49,331 nucleotides of DNA. It comes from Terramyces sp. JEL0728. Its lineage: Eukaryota; Chytridiomycota; Chytridiomycetes; Rhizophydiales; Terramycetaceae. Below are positions 1 through 9,000 of this stretch, piece after piece. Location: assembly GCA_027603945.1 (NCBI GenBank), contig JADIIU010000097.1, positions 1 to 49,331 of the forward strand, given 5' to 3'. Positions within the stretch are counted from its first letter, which is position 1; each line of letters opens with the position of its first letter. Below the pieces are notes generated by a model. The model ran no database searches and was not told the DNA's origin. It was given only the letters and a program-made list of their open reading frames with translations. The translations under genes and the position numbers were made by a program.

Positions 1-385
1 TCGTCATGACTGGATGCGACCAAGTATGAACACCAATTTCCATACCTGCTTTGTAAGCTTGAATCAGTATTTGAGGATATTTTTTAGCTTGTGCTCCAAC
101 CACAAAGAAAGTGCCTCTAAAGTTGTGTTTTGTAAGTTGTTCAACTACTCCTGGTGTATATTGTGAAGGTCCATCATCATATGTCAATGCCCAATCGGTT
201 TTTCCTCTACAAGTAGATTTTTCCCAATCAACACTTGGCCCTGTCCTGATGTTCATCACAGACTTGTACTGGGCATTGAAAATTGGAGAAGGTGGCAGAG
301 GTGTTCCCATGTCAGTGGTTGGATAGTCCATTGAAAAGGTGACCTGGCCCACAACTAGTTGGAGCAAAATGTATATTCTATTCAT
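1..385 (-). CDS. Chitin (polysaccharide) deacetylase, N-terminal part, cut by window edge
   Basis: Reading from an ATG at 385-383, the frame is open to the window edge, so only the first ~128 residues are visible. It begins with a hydrophobic signal peptide (MNRIYILLQLVVG). It then shows the NodB metal and catalytic motif TYDDGPS and the zinc-binding HTWSHP motif. Such enzymes remove acetyl groups from chitin at the cell surface. It is a tandem paralogue of the interrupted gene at 553-1229/10995-11506, with closely similar blocks such as QYKSV and AGMEIGVHTW, and lies downstream of it on the same strand. A TATA box sits about 33 bp upstream. The C-terminal half, including any GPI signal, lies outside the window. 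Confidence 0.9.
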   Translation of the reverse strand, partial: MNRIYILLQLVVGQVTFSMDYPTTDMGTPLPPSPIFNAQYKSVMNIRTGPSVDWEKSTCRGKTDWALTYDDGPSQYTPGVVEQLTKHNFRGTFFVVGAQAKKYPQILIQAYKAGMEIGVHTWSHPVMT

Positions 386-417
386 TCTATTTAGTGGTTT
401 CTTCTATTGTGTTTTGC

Positions 418-424
418 TTTTATA
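418..424 (-). promoter_or_regulatory. TATA box of the partial chitin deacetylase
   Basis: On the minus strand the sequence GGTATAAAAGC places TATAAAA 33 bp upstream of the ATG at 385. The same spacing is seen upstream of the secreted-peptide genes at 48009 and 49078, which supports a real core promoter with a very short 5' UTR. Confidence 0.6.
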
Positions 425-552
425 CCATTTGCGGCCATGTTACACAACGGATCGTGCAGAAACGTTGTGACGGTTCTTTTGTGATTCTGCAGTCACACAA
501 ATGAAAACAATTCAAAACTGCCATTTAAACGGGATTAAAAATTTGAGGTTTC

Positions 553-1229
553 TTAAAGAATGTTTATTAAAAGAACCAAAATCAATGGCAGAGTAGTGCC
601 AAGTTTAAAAGAACCACTTGTCTTTGCTCGTTGAGGATTGGATACAACTGTAACCTGGGCAGTAAAGTAGTTGTTTACCGGATTGCTTGGTGGGCCTGGA
701 GTAATTGGAGAAGCAGATGGTATAGGAGTGGAAGGTCCGACATTTGGCTGTGAGCTACTAGGAAATGGCTCTATTCTACCATACGCTTGTTCTCCAGTAC
801 ATTGACTAATAGTTCTTTCTACATATGCACTTTTTGACAACTTGTTCATTCCATAAGGCGCCTTACTGGCAGTTTCAATGTGCAAGTCGTGTTCTAATGA
901 AATGGTACCAAACACGGCTTCAGCCATGAATTGATCGAATTTAGGAATAACTGATACACCATTAGTAACCGCATCGTTAGTATCCCTATTCCAGCTGACC
1001 AGTACAAATCCTAACGCCTTGATAACACCTCTAACTCTATCATTCGTGTCTCCATAAGGAGCTCTAACATAGCGGCAGTCAACACCAAGGATGTCTTTTA
1101 CAATGTGAAAAGTGTACATGATTTCCGAAACGATTTGTTCGTTGGTCAATTGAGTCAAGTGGGGATGTGTCCAGGTATGAACACCAATTTCCATCCCTGC
1201 CCGGTAAGCTTGCTTTAAAATTTCAGGAT
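553..1229 (-). pseudogene. Chitin deacetylase, C-terminal part, separated from its start by the viral insertion
   Basis: This is the 3' part of a NodB-family chitin deacetylase. Visible are the second copy of the HTWTHPHL zinc motif, RAPYGDTND, WNRDTND and the late LEHDLHI motif. A Ser/Pro-rich linker follows, then a hydrophobic C-terminus typical of a GPI-anchor signal. It has no start of its own: upstream of 1229 the frame runs into the antisense of the viral fibre gene. If the segment 1230-11199 (insertion plus one repeat copy) is left out, the two halves join in frame with 984 nt, i.e. 327 codons plus stop. The gene was therefore intact until a recent insertion. Whether an uninterrupted allele exists elsewhere cannot be seen here. 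Confidence 0.9.
1025..1229. repeat. Left copy of 205-bp direct repeat flanking the insertion
   Basis: Bases 1025-1229 match 10995-11199 with a single difference (1042 A versus 11012 G). The repeated sequence is an internal piece of the chitin deacetylase gene, from the PEILKQ codons to RVRGV. Similarity stops abruptly at both ends: at 1230 fibre-gene sequence begins, and at 1024 the deacetylase continues while the right copy has palindrome sequence. Confidence 0.95.
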
Positions 1230-4156
1230 TAGTTACAACAAATTTAACAAGTAGTAATTCATTAATTACGAATTCAACAACTACAAATTTACTAAACACA
1301 AATTCAACTATTACAAATCTAAATGTAAACAGTTTAGTATTCAATACAACATCATCTAATTTCAGTGTTAATAATTCTACAATTAATAACTTAATTTTGA
1401 CAAATTTAACTTTACCAAATATTTTGACAGTAAATTTAACTACAAATAATCTAACAACTACAAATGGGAATTTATTAAATACAACAACTGTAAATTTAGT
1501 TAATACAAATATATCAACAACAAATTTAATTTCAACTAACGGTAATCTAATTAATTCAACAATTACTAATTTAATAGTAAACTCTGTTAGTTTCAATACA
1601 ACAAGTTCTAATTTTAATGTTAATAATGTAACAATAACAAATTTATTAAACACAAGTTCAACAATTACAAATTTATCAACATCAACTGGAAATGTATTTT
1701 CTTTAAATTCAACAAATGGAAATTTTGTTAATTCAACAATTACAAATTTAATAAATACAAATTCATTAAATACAAATTCAACAATCACAAATTTAAATGC
1801 AACAAGTGGAATAATTACAAATATAACAAATTCAAATTTAATTTCAACAAATATTTCAACAAATAATTTAATTATAAATGGATCTCTAAAAATTACAGGA
1901 GGTAATATAAACGTTTATAATTCCGGAACTGTGACTTCATGTATAAATTTCCAAAACACATATGATAATCTTATAGTTGGAATGGATGGAACTGGATTAA
2001 CAGCCACTGCAAGTCAAGGAACTTTATATACATATCATAGTGATATAGGATTTTTACCAGGTGGATCACAAACAGTCACTTTTCATACTAATGGTAATTC
2101 AAATTTTAGTGGTACTATATTATCAAATGGTGTCACTACAAATTATATAACAACCACGAATTTACTAAACACAAATTCAACAATAACAAATTTAGTTGCA
2201 AATTCAATAAGTTTTAATACAACAAGTTCTAATTTCAATGTAAATAATTCAACAATTACAAATTTAATAAATACAAATGCAACTTCAACGAATTTATTAA
2301 ACACAAATTCTACAATAACAAATTTAAGTACAACAAATATTTCAACAACTTCTTTTACAAGTTCTAATGCAATAATTACAAATTTAACAAATGGAAATTT
2401 ATTTGTTATCAATTCAAGTACAACAAGTAATAGACAAATTCAAGTTGCAAAAAGTGGAGCATATTTAGGTTCTACAAGTGGTCAAATATCAATTTCAACA
2501 AATGTTGGAAATGAAGCAAGAAGTCATTATTATAATAATAATGGAACAGCTGAATACTTATTTGGTGTTAAATCAAGTTCAGCCAATTTTGCATTATCAA
2601 AATTAGTAGTAAGTACGGAAACTGATTTATTATTAGTTAATCCAACAACAAATTTAGTTTCAGTAATAAATTTTTCAAGTTCAAATCTAAGTTCAAATAA
2701 TATCACAACAAATACTTTATTATCAACAAATTTAATTGCAACAACAGCCAGTATTGGTAATATTTCAACAGGAACTTTATATTCTAATGGATTTATTATA
2801 AATAATAATGCAATTATATCTTTAAATACAGTAAATCCTGGTCCAAATGATATTATATATTTTGGTCAGGCTGAAACTCCAAATAATATTGGTATTTTAG
2901 ATTTTAATTACATTACTTCTGGAAGTTCTAATAATAGTATAGGTTTAGGTTTATATGCGTCAAATAACAAAATGGTTATAAAAGCTAATGGAAATGTTGG
3001 TATTAATACTACAAATCCAAATTATTCACTTGATGTAAATGGAACAATAAATTCACTTAGTTTAACAACAGGAAATGTTTATTCAACAAATTCTACAACA
3101 ACAAATATTTTAGCAACATATTCAACAATTTCAAATATGTTTGCAAATTCTTTAATGGTTTCTGGGGGAAATATTAATGTTCAACATTCTTCTAATTTCA
3201 CTTCTTATATTAATTTTACAAATATATATGATACCCTGTTTATTGGTATGGATGGAATTGGACTTACTGCGGCAGCTTCACAAGGAACATTATACACTTA
3301 CTTTTCAAATATTGGTTTTTATCCTGGTGGAACACAATCTGTATTATTTGCAACAAATGGAAATAGTTATTTTACTGGTTTAATTAGTTCTGCAAATCTT
3401 GCAACAACAAATATAACAAGTTCAAGTGCATTAATAAGTAATTTAAATAACACTTCAAATATTACAACAGGAACTATTAGATTAAATAACAACGCTATAT
3501 ATTTAAGAGGAGGAAGTGACACTGCACACGGAATTCAATATTCAAATCGTGACAATATGGATGGTATTTTATTATGGGGTAATGTTGGGGGAAGTTTAGC
3601 TTATCAAACTACTGGTGCAAATAAAGTTGTGACATGGAATAGTAATGGAATTGGTATTTTTAACACTTCACCAGCTTATGCAATGGATGTTAATGGAAGT
3701 ATAAACTTTACTGGAAGTTTCTATAAAAATAGTGCACTTTTTTATAATGATGGATTAACCAGTGTTACGTTGATTACTGTTAATGGAGGTAGTGTAACAG
3801 GTTTAAGTGTAAATTCTTCAAATTGTTATTATGTAAAAAATGGTAAAAGTGTTCTTTTAACTTTTTTGATAGCATTTAGTTATAGTTCAAGTAGTAATCA
3901 AACAATTTATATATCAAATTTGCCTTATAACTTTTATAGCGGTAATGCATCATTATGTTATGGTACAGGAAATTGTATGGCTAATCAAACATTTTTAGCT
4001 GGAAATTCAGGTCCATTTAGATTAGTGGCTCAATATGATGTTTTTAAAGGATATATAATTTATGTTGAAAATAGCTCCTCTAACCAAGTTTGGTTTCAAT
4101 CCGGAGCCCAAAGTTCACAACAAATTTTCGGAAGTATAAGTTATCAAAGTAATTAA
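1230..4156 (+). CDS. Viral fibre/tail-like repeat protein, 5'-truncated at the insertion edge
   Basis: The frame is open from the left junction to 4156 (about 975 codons). An ATG start is absent near the left edge, so the N-terminus was probably lost. The first two-thirds is a low-complexity Asn/Thr/Ser/Leu array of the form NSTITNL, typical of beta-helical fibres. Within it lies a duplicated ~75-residue module (nt about 1900-2120 and 3163-3384) containing GNINV, GMDG and ASQGTLYTY in each copy. Two NVGINTTNP..DVNG-type motifs (near nt 2990 and 3645) match those of phage and giant-virus tail fibres. The last ~140 residues form a non-repetitive, probably globular tip. The likely role is host attachment on the virion surface, inferred from architecture only. 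Antisense ORFs in this stretch are shadows. Confidence 0.75.
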
Positions 4157-4179
4157 AGTTCGAAAAAAATGAATTTTAA

Positions 4180-4470
4180 ATGAAACTCAGAAAAGAAATG
4201 TCAAACCTATTTGATTTACCAGCTGAACTACTCGTTCATATTTTTGAAATAAAGCGTAGTAATCATATGCATGAACGTATCAAGTTGTTGGAATCCAAGT
4301 TAAAGTTTTTCGATGTATATAAAACGTCAGATAACTTTCATAGTGGTTATTTAAAAACAACAAATGGATGCTTCATTGCAACTATTGATGATATGGGTGT
4401 TTATATGGATTACCAACAAACGATTAAAAACCAAATAAAAATAATTCATTGTCACTTGGCTACTTATTAA
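4180..4470 (+). CDS. Small viral protein with F-box-like N-terminus
   Basis: A 96-residue ORF begins 24 bp after the fibre stop and is preceded directly by TAAATG. Near its start is NLFDLPAELLVHIFE, which fits the LPxELLxxIF core of an F-box, followed by a basic helical stretch and a tail that I do not recognise. A second in-frame ATG lies at 4198. If the F-box reading is right it could recruit a host SCF ubiquitin ligase, but the motif is short and this is inference. It sits in the same orientation as its neighbours in an apparent late-gene row. Confidence 0.5.
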   Translation: MKLRKEMSNLFDLPAELLVHIFEIKRSNHMHERIKLLESKLKFFDVYKTSDNFHSGYLKTTNGCFIATIDDMGVYMDYQQTIKNQIKIIHCHLATY

Positions 4471-4521
4471 ATTTTGATTTCATAATGATTTCATAATATT
4501 TTTTTTAAAATCTATTATTAA

Positions 4522-5052
4522 ATGCCTAAAAAACCTAAGGAAACCATAGAAACTCCTGTTGAAATTGAACCAGAACCTCCAATTGTTGAAAAAACAAAAA
4601 GAGTTGTCAGAAAAAAACAAGTAGTTCAAGAAAAAGAATCTGAAAACTCTGATGATTTAGAACAAAAGATTCTTGACAAGATTGTCAAAGTTGTTGCAAC
4701 TAAAAAACTTCCCAAAAGTGAAAAACAAAAAGCTCATATAGATAAGCTTGCAGCGGTTAGAAAGGGAAAGAAAATGGTTGTAATAGATAAAGACGAAGAG
4801 GTGGTTAAAGAACCTGTAACAAAACCAAAGAGAATTATTAGAAAGAAACAAGATGAACCAGTTGAAGAGCCTGTAAAGAAAAAACCTGTCAAAAAGCAAC
4901 CAGTTAAAGAGGAAATAGTTGAGGAAAAACCAAAAGTTAAAAGACCGCTTAAAAAGAAAGCACCAGTAAAAGTTGAAGAATCACAAGTTAGAACTAATAG
5001 GTTATTTGGTAATATAACAAGAAATTTAACAAGACGTAATGGAATTTTCTAA
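4522..5052 (+). CDS. Lysine-rich basic viral protein (possible DNA-condensing core protein)
   Basis: This 176-residue product is dominated by Lys, Glu, Pro and Val, with repeated blocks such as KPKRIIRKK, KRVVRKK and KKPVKKQPVKEE. The tail is Arg/Asn-rich (RTNRLFGNITRNL). The composition resembles histone H1 tails or small viral core proteins that pack DNA. No enzyme motif is visible. The start is set by the ATG in TAAATG at 4519-4524. Its position between the fibre and capsid genes suggests a virion component. Low-complexity sequence makes homology assignment unsafe; function is inferred from charge only. Confidence 0.55.
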   Translation: MPKKPKETIETPVEIEPEPPIVEKTKRVVRKKQVVQEKESENSDDLEQKILDKIVKVVATKKLPKSEKQKAHIDKLAAVRKGKKMVVIDKDEEVVKEPVTKPKRIIRKKQDEPVEEPVKKKPVKKQPVKEEIVEEKPKVKRPLKKKAPVKVEESQVRTNRLFGNITRNLTRRNGIF

Positions 5053-5073
5053 ATTTATTTTAAGTATCTCTAT

Positions 5074-5079
5074 TAAATG
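5074..5079 (+). promoter_or_regulatory. TAAATG start motif shared by viral ORFs
   Basis: The start codon lies in TAAATG here and also at 4177-4182, 4519-4524, 8051-8056 and, on the minus strand, 6044-6039. That is five of the eight virus-region ORFs with a visible start, and each is preceded by an A/T-rich tract. The motif equals the core of poxvirus late promoters. Use as a late promoter here is inference, and the AT-rich background raises the chance rate. Capsid (AAACAAATGG) and penton (ATAAAATGG) starts do not carry it. Confidence 0.45.
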
Positions 5080-5859
5080 CAATACGGTGTTATAACACAA
5101 CCATCTTTAAAGCCAAATAATATAGCAGCTGCAAATCTTAATTTAAATGGAATAGCTTCAATAAAACCTCCACCAGAAATTAAATTTGAGCATCCCAACA
5201 GAATTCAAGTGGATTACAAAGCCCCTAACAAATTTGATTTTGTTAAAGGTAATCAATTAGAACTTGCAAGTGAAATTCAGTTGGAAAATCAAAAGAATGA
5301 ACTTAGACAAGCTTTGTTTAACCAACAAAATACCAATGGAAAACATATAGATACATTAACACCTATAACAAGTAGAGGTTACCGTTATCCTACTCAGGAA
5401 CAATTAACACCCAAAATTACTGAGAAAAGAAAAGCTAGTTTATTAGAGAACCAAAATACTAAAAGAAATAAACATGAATACGAAGGTAATAATCTGACTT
5501 TGGTAAATACTCATTATAATACAACACCTATATTGGGGAAGCGTAAAAGAGAACCTGATGAATTAAAACGTAATAAACACTCTCATGAATTTGATACAGA
5601 ACAAATTTTAGGGAAACGCAAACGAGAGTTTGACTTGGTTGGAATAGGTTCAGATAAAAAGTTAAAAAGCTCTCATACACCAATTTTTGGAAAACGAAAA
5701 GAAACTGACACTGTTACTTTTTCAAGACCTGCTTTAAAACACAGGAAAAAGGATGAAGATGATATAATTAATATTCCTGAAAGTTCTGGTTCAATTTCAA
5801 GTAGAACTCGTAGTAGAATTAAAAGAAATGGCCAAGGCGGAATGATAAAAGGAACTTGA
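5077..5859 (+). CDS. Viral protein with repeated GKRKRE motifs, function unknown
   Basis: The 260-residue product starts at the ATG inside TAAATG (5074-5079), 24 bp after the preceding stop. The N-terminal half is Asn/Gln/Pro-rich with no recognised domain. The C-terminal half carries three spaced copies of a basic motif: ILGKRKREPDE, ILGKRKREFD and IFGKRKETD. It ends in a Ser/Arg/Lys-rich tail. The motifs look like monopartite nuclear localisation signals or DNA-contact segments. I do not recognise the family. By position it is probably part of the virion or its assembly set. Confidence 0.55.
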   Translation: MQYGVITQPSLKPNNIAAANLNLNGIASIKPPPEIKFEHPNRIQVDYKAPNKFDFVKGNQLELASEIQLENQKNELRQALFNQQNTNGKHIDTLTPITSRGYRYPTQEQLTPKITEKRKASLLENQNTKRNKHEYEGNNLTLVNTHYNTTPILGKRKREPDELKRNKHSHEFDTEQILGKRKREFDLVGIGSDKKLKSSHTPIFGKRKETDTVTFSRPALKHRKKDEDDIINIPESSGSISSRTRSRIKRNGQGGMIKGT

Positions 5860-5903
5860 ACAAATTTTTAAAAAATAAGAATTGTATTATTTTTTAAAAA
5901 CCT

Positions 5904-6041
5904 TTATATTAATTTTGGTAAAGAGACCCCTTGGCTCTTATATGTAATTGGTGTGATGTCTCTACCTACTTGAATAGTCATAGCTCTATTAGAACTTAGC
6001 TGTTTTATTGTATTTTGATTGTAAATCCTTTTCAAATCCAT
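5904..6041 (-). CDS. 45-residue viral ORF next to the penton gene
   Basis: On the minus strand an ATG at 6041-6039, inside TAAATG, opens a 45-codon frame ending with TAA at 5906-5904. The product begins MDLKRIYNQN, ends VSLPKLI and is moderately basic, without a membrane segment. It lies 25 bp downstream of the penton stop and in the same direction, and fills an otherwise empty gap between convergent genes. I do not recognise it; small cement or core proteins are common in this kind of virus, but that role is a guess. Confidence 0.45.
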   Translation of the reverse strand: MDLKRIYNQNTIKQLSSNRAMTIQVGRDITPITYKSQGVSLPKLI

Positions 6042-6066
6042 TTACTATTAGAAATTAAAATAAAAT

Positions 6067-6816
6067 TCAAGGTTCAATGTTAAACAAAACTGTTAGAATA
6101 TAATCATTATTTACTTGCAAACTCCTTCCTCTTTCATCTGATAAAAAGAAGCTGAAATAGTTGATATCTTGAATTGGTGTATCAATAAAAGAATTAGAAT
6201 TACTATAAGACATAATCCCAGCAAATCCTACATTAACAGGAATACTACTGATAATGTTTTGGTTAGAATTTACAACTTGATTACCATTAACTAAATTAGA
6301 ACCGATATTAATACATTTAACACCAGATAAGTCATATAAAGAATCTCCTACTGTTGTTGTTTGATAAGTAGGACTTGATACAGCTAAATTAATGAAACCC
6401 ATTTCGTAATAGGCATTATTAGGAGCAGCTACTAACTGAATTGCAACACTTGAAGTAATTGTAGTTTTAAACGTCGTTGCACTACAAGCTACTGTAACAG
6501 TTCCTGTTGATTTACTTTGCATACTTGTTCCAAGTGTTGTAGCAAATGTTGAATTAGTATATACGCCATTTGGAATTGTCGCTTTCCTAACTGTTCCAGT
6601 TGAAGTACTTTCAACAAACCAAACTATATTATTACGTGAATCAATAGTAAGAAATGTATTAGGACATATGAAATTTGTAACCGTATATCCACAAACATTT
6701 TTTAGGGGATTTGTTAAATACCACGTTGGGTTATTTAAATCTGTTTGAATATTTCCTGAATTATTGTTTCTATTGACTGTATTAAATACCAAACTTTTTG
6801 TTGTAATGGAATCCAT
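6067..6816 (-). CDS. Penton-like minor capsid protein (single jelly roll)
   Basis: This 249-residue protein has the layout seen in penton proteins of polinton-like viruses and virophages. There is a short N-terminal arm with TWYLTNPL, then the conserved stretch around GYTVTNFICPNTF, the GVYTNSTFATTL segment and a C-terminal strand group FSFFLSDERGRSL followed by LTVLFNI. Such proteins form the five-fold vertices of icosahedral capsids. It is divergently arranged with the major capsid gene, whose start is 54 bp away, so the two may share a promoter in the A/T-rich gap 6817-6869. Length fits the family. No frameshifts or stops are present. Assignment is by pattern, not alignment. Confidence 0.75.
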   Translation of the reverse strand: MDSITTKSLVFNTVNRNNNSGNIQTDLNNPTWYLTNPLKNVCGYTVTNFICPNTFLTIDSRNNIVWFVESTSTGTVRKATIPNGVYTNSTFATTLGTSMQSKSTGTVTVACSATTFKTTITSSVAIQLVAAPNNAYYEMGFINLAVSSPTYQTTTVGDSLYDLSGVKCINIGSNLVNGNQVVNSNQNIISSIPVNVGFAGIMSYSNSNSFIDTPIQDINYFSFFLSDERGRSLQVNNDYILTVLFNIEP

Positions 6817-6869
6817 TTTATTACAATAGCTTTTTAATAAATTTTTTTTAATTATAATTATTAAAACAA

Positions 6870-8009
6870 ATGGCAGACTTAAATTACCATCCTTCTATGA
6901 CTTATCAACTTCCACCACAAACAGAATTGGGAGTTCCAAATTATGTATCATTTAAGCCAGTTCAAGCAACAACTTTTAATCCTAATGATACAATTCAAAT
7001 CAAATTATCCTCTAATAATGAATTGTTTAATTTTGAACGTTCTTATTGGAAATATACAATTACTCCAAGTGTTACAGGATCCACTAATGGAAATTACTTG
7101 AATCCTATGGGGTCAAGTGCAATTGTTAGTTCAATTCAAGAACAAATCGCAGGAACAATGTTACCTGTTTATAACAATTACAATATTAAAAATAGTGTTA
7201 GATTGTTTACTGCATCACAAGAAAGACAATCTATTCAATCAGCAACTGAAAGTTTTATTGCAAATACAACTGGAACATTACAAGTAGCTACGTCAACCAG
7301 TTATATTTCACCAATACCTTCTGGAACTGACTGGAACCAAGCAATGATACCACTGTGCGCTTTTAACGGAGGAATGAGTTATTTTATAACATTAGCACCT
7401 GCAAATCAAGTTTTCACAACTGGTACTTATACTGTAAGTAATGTAGAATTAGTAGCTCACTTAGTAACACCCCCTCAAAGTTTCTTGGAAGACTTGGATA
7501 ATGGATTAAGAGACGGACACCAATTACAAATCCCTGTTAATCTATACAAATCAATTCCAATGCCTTTAACATCAGCTACAACCCAAGACCTAATTCTTAA
7601 TACAAACTATTTACAAAGTTTGAACTCTATTTGTTGCATAACACACGATTCTACAAGTGGATTCTTTAATAATTCTAATATAGTTCAAGATTGGTATATT
7701 AATTGTAACGGTCAAAGATGGCCTCGTAACAAATTGATTACAGCTGGAATTGAAACTATTTATCAACAATTAGCCTCACAAAACACTGTTTATAGTTCTT
7801 TGAATAATTCAGTTCAACCATTCCAATATTTTTCGTGGAAAGCGTGTGGAGATTTCAATACGGGTATTTCAACAAACAATGGAGTGTTAGATGTAGCCTT
7901 TGATTATACTGGTGGTCCTTCTGGTGCAACTTCTTATTTCATTTTCAATTATGATGCAATTCTAAGTGTCAGTTTAGTTGGAGTGAATCTTAACGTAGGA
8001 CCATTCTAA
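6870..8009 (+). CDS. Major capsid protein, double-jelly-roll type
   Basis: The 379-residue protein carries the markers of hexon-like capsid proteins of small varidnaviruses. These are an N-terminal arm ending in PNYVSFKPVQ, the strand FNFERSYWKY, an inter-domain region with ELVAHLVTPPQSFLEDL, and a second barrel with QDWYINCNGQRWP and FQYFSWKACGDF. Trimers of such proteins build the capsid faces. It is shorter than polinton capsids (about 500-600 residues) and in the range of compact members. It is followed 44 bp later by the packaging ATPase and preceded by the divergent penton gene, the usual morphogenesis cluster. The frame is intact, which points to a recent acquisition or selection. Confidence 0.75.
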   Translation: MADLNYHPSMTYQLPPQTELGVPNYVSFKPVQATTFNPNDTIQIKLSSNNELFNFERSYWKYTITPSVTGSTNGNYLNPMGSSAIVSSIQEQIAGTMLPVYNNYNIKNSVRLFTASQERQSIQSATESFIANTTGTLQVATSTSYISPIPSGTDWNQAMIPLCAFNGGMSYFITLAPANQVFTTGTYTVSNVELVAHLVTPPQSFLEDLDNGLRDGHQLQIPVNLYKSIPMPLTSATTQDLILNTNYLQSLNSICCITHDSTSGFFNNSNIVQDWYINCNGQRWPRNKLITAGIETIYQQLASQNTVYSSLNNSVQPFQYFSWKACGDFNTGISTNNGVLDVAFDYTGGPSGATSYFIFNYDAILSVSLVGVNLNVGPF

Positions 8010-8053
8010 ATTAGTGAAACTATTTTATTTAAATATTCTAATAGTATATTTAA

Positions 8054-8845
8054 ATGAAATTTAAAGACAGTAGAATAATACCTCTTGATAAGCAAGTGGA
8101 TAAAGCACCAACTCTAATTCCAAAACTGCCATTTACATTATCAATTGTCGCAAATAAAGGCTCTGGGAAAAGCAATTTGATATTGAATATGTTACTGAAT
8201 CCTAATTTACTAAACAAGAAATTCAATAGGATACTTATAATATCACCAACAAGAAAATTAGACAAGAAATGGTTAGTATTAGATAGGTATGATGTAACAA
8301 CACTAAATAGACCTCTAATTAATCTGTTAAAGAAGAAGAGTAGAAATAGTATATTTGCAAAGGATAATGTTAATCAATCCTTTGAGAATTACATTGAAAA
8401 TTATGATGAACCAAACATTAAAATACTGGATGATTTGATAACAGAACAGAATTACATTATTAGGAGCTATGGTAAGGATATAGCAGACAAGATATTAGTT
8501 GTCTTGGATGATTGTGTAAGTTTCAAAAAGTTTTTCAATTCAGATGGATTCAGAAAGTTCATATTCAATTCCAGGCATTACAATATATCGTGTATAGTTA
8601 CAAGTCAAACGTATTTCAGTATTCCAAAGCCAATTAGATTAAACACAAGTGGAATTTGTTTGTTTTTCAATGGAAATGATAATGATATAAAGTTGATTTA
8701 TGAGGAGAATAGTTGCAAGTTGAATTTCAAGGAATTCTTGGCAATGTATAAGAAAGTAGTTAGCATACCTTTTAATTTCCTGTATATAAATTATCAGAAC
8801 ACGATTTCACACGTATTTGAAGAGAATTTTGAAAAGTTTGTGTAA
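8054..8845 (+). CDS. A32/FtsK-HerA-type DNA packaging ATPase
   Basis: This 263-residue P-loop protein has a Walker A motif ANKGSGKSNL near residue 38, after LPFTLSIV. It has a Walker B motif ILVVLDDC near residue 150, and a downstream segment SCIVTSQTYFSIP that fits the sensor/arginine-finger region of the family. Such ATPases pump the genome into the preformed capsid. The segment LIISPTRKLDKKW after the first helix resembles A32-like proteins of nucleocytoplasmic and polinton-like viruses. The start codon is in TAAATG at 8051-8056. With the capsid and penton genes next door it completes the virion-assembly trio. The reading frame is intact. Confidence 0.85.
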   Translation: MKFKDSRIIPLDKQVDKAPTLIPKLPFTLSIVANKGSGKSNLILNMLLNPNLLNKKFNRILIISPTRKLDKKWLVLDRYDVTTLNRPLINLLKKKSRNSIFAKDNVNQSFENYIENYDEPNIKILDDLITEQNYIIRSYGKDIADKILVVLDDCVSFKKFFNSDGFRKFIFNSRHYNISCIVTSQTYFSIPKPIRLNTSGICLFFNGNDNDIKLIYEENSCKLNFKEFLAMYKKVVSIPFNFLYINYQNTISHVFEENFEKFV

Positions 8846-9000
8846 AAGTTCTAAGCGACTAAACGTGACAGATTTTGTGACAATTATTCAAGCATTGATT
8901 CTTTATAATTTTTGAATTCAATGCTGTTAGAGGAGAAAAGCTTACCAATTGAAATTTAAACTCACCTTTGGGTTAGGTGTAACGATAGCAATGCAATTTA

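Noticed and set aside
1397..1399. Start of the fibre gene at 1397
   Set aside because: The codon is TTG and the same repeat pattern continues upstream in frame to the junction, so this is internal.
553..1788. A 411-codon minus-strand frame read as one gene
   Set aside because: It joins the deacetylase C-terminal part to the antisense of the viral fibre across the insertion junction; only 553-1229 is real coding sequence.
2143..2412. Antisense ORF in the fibre gene
   Set aside because: Complement of the NST/TNL repeat array; composition only.
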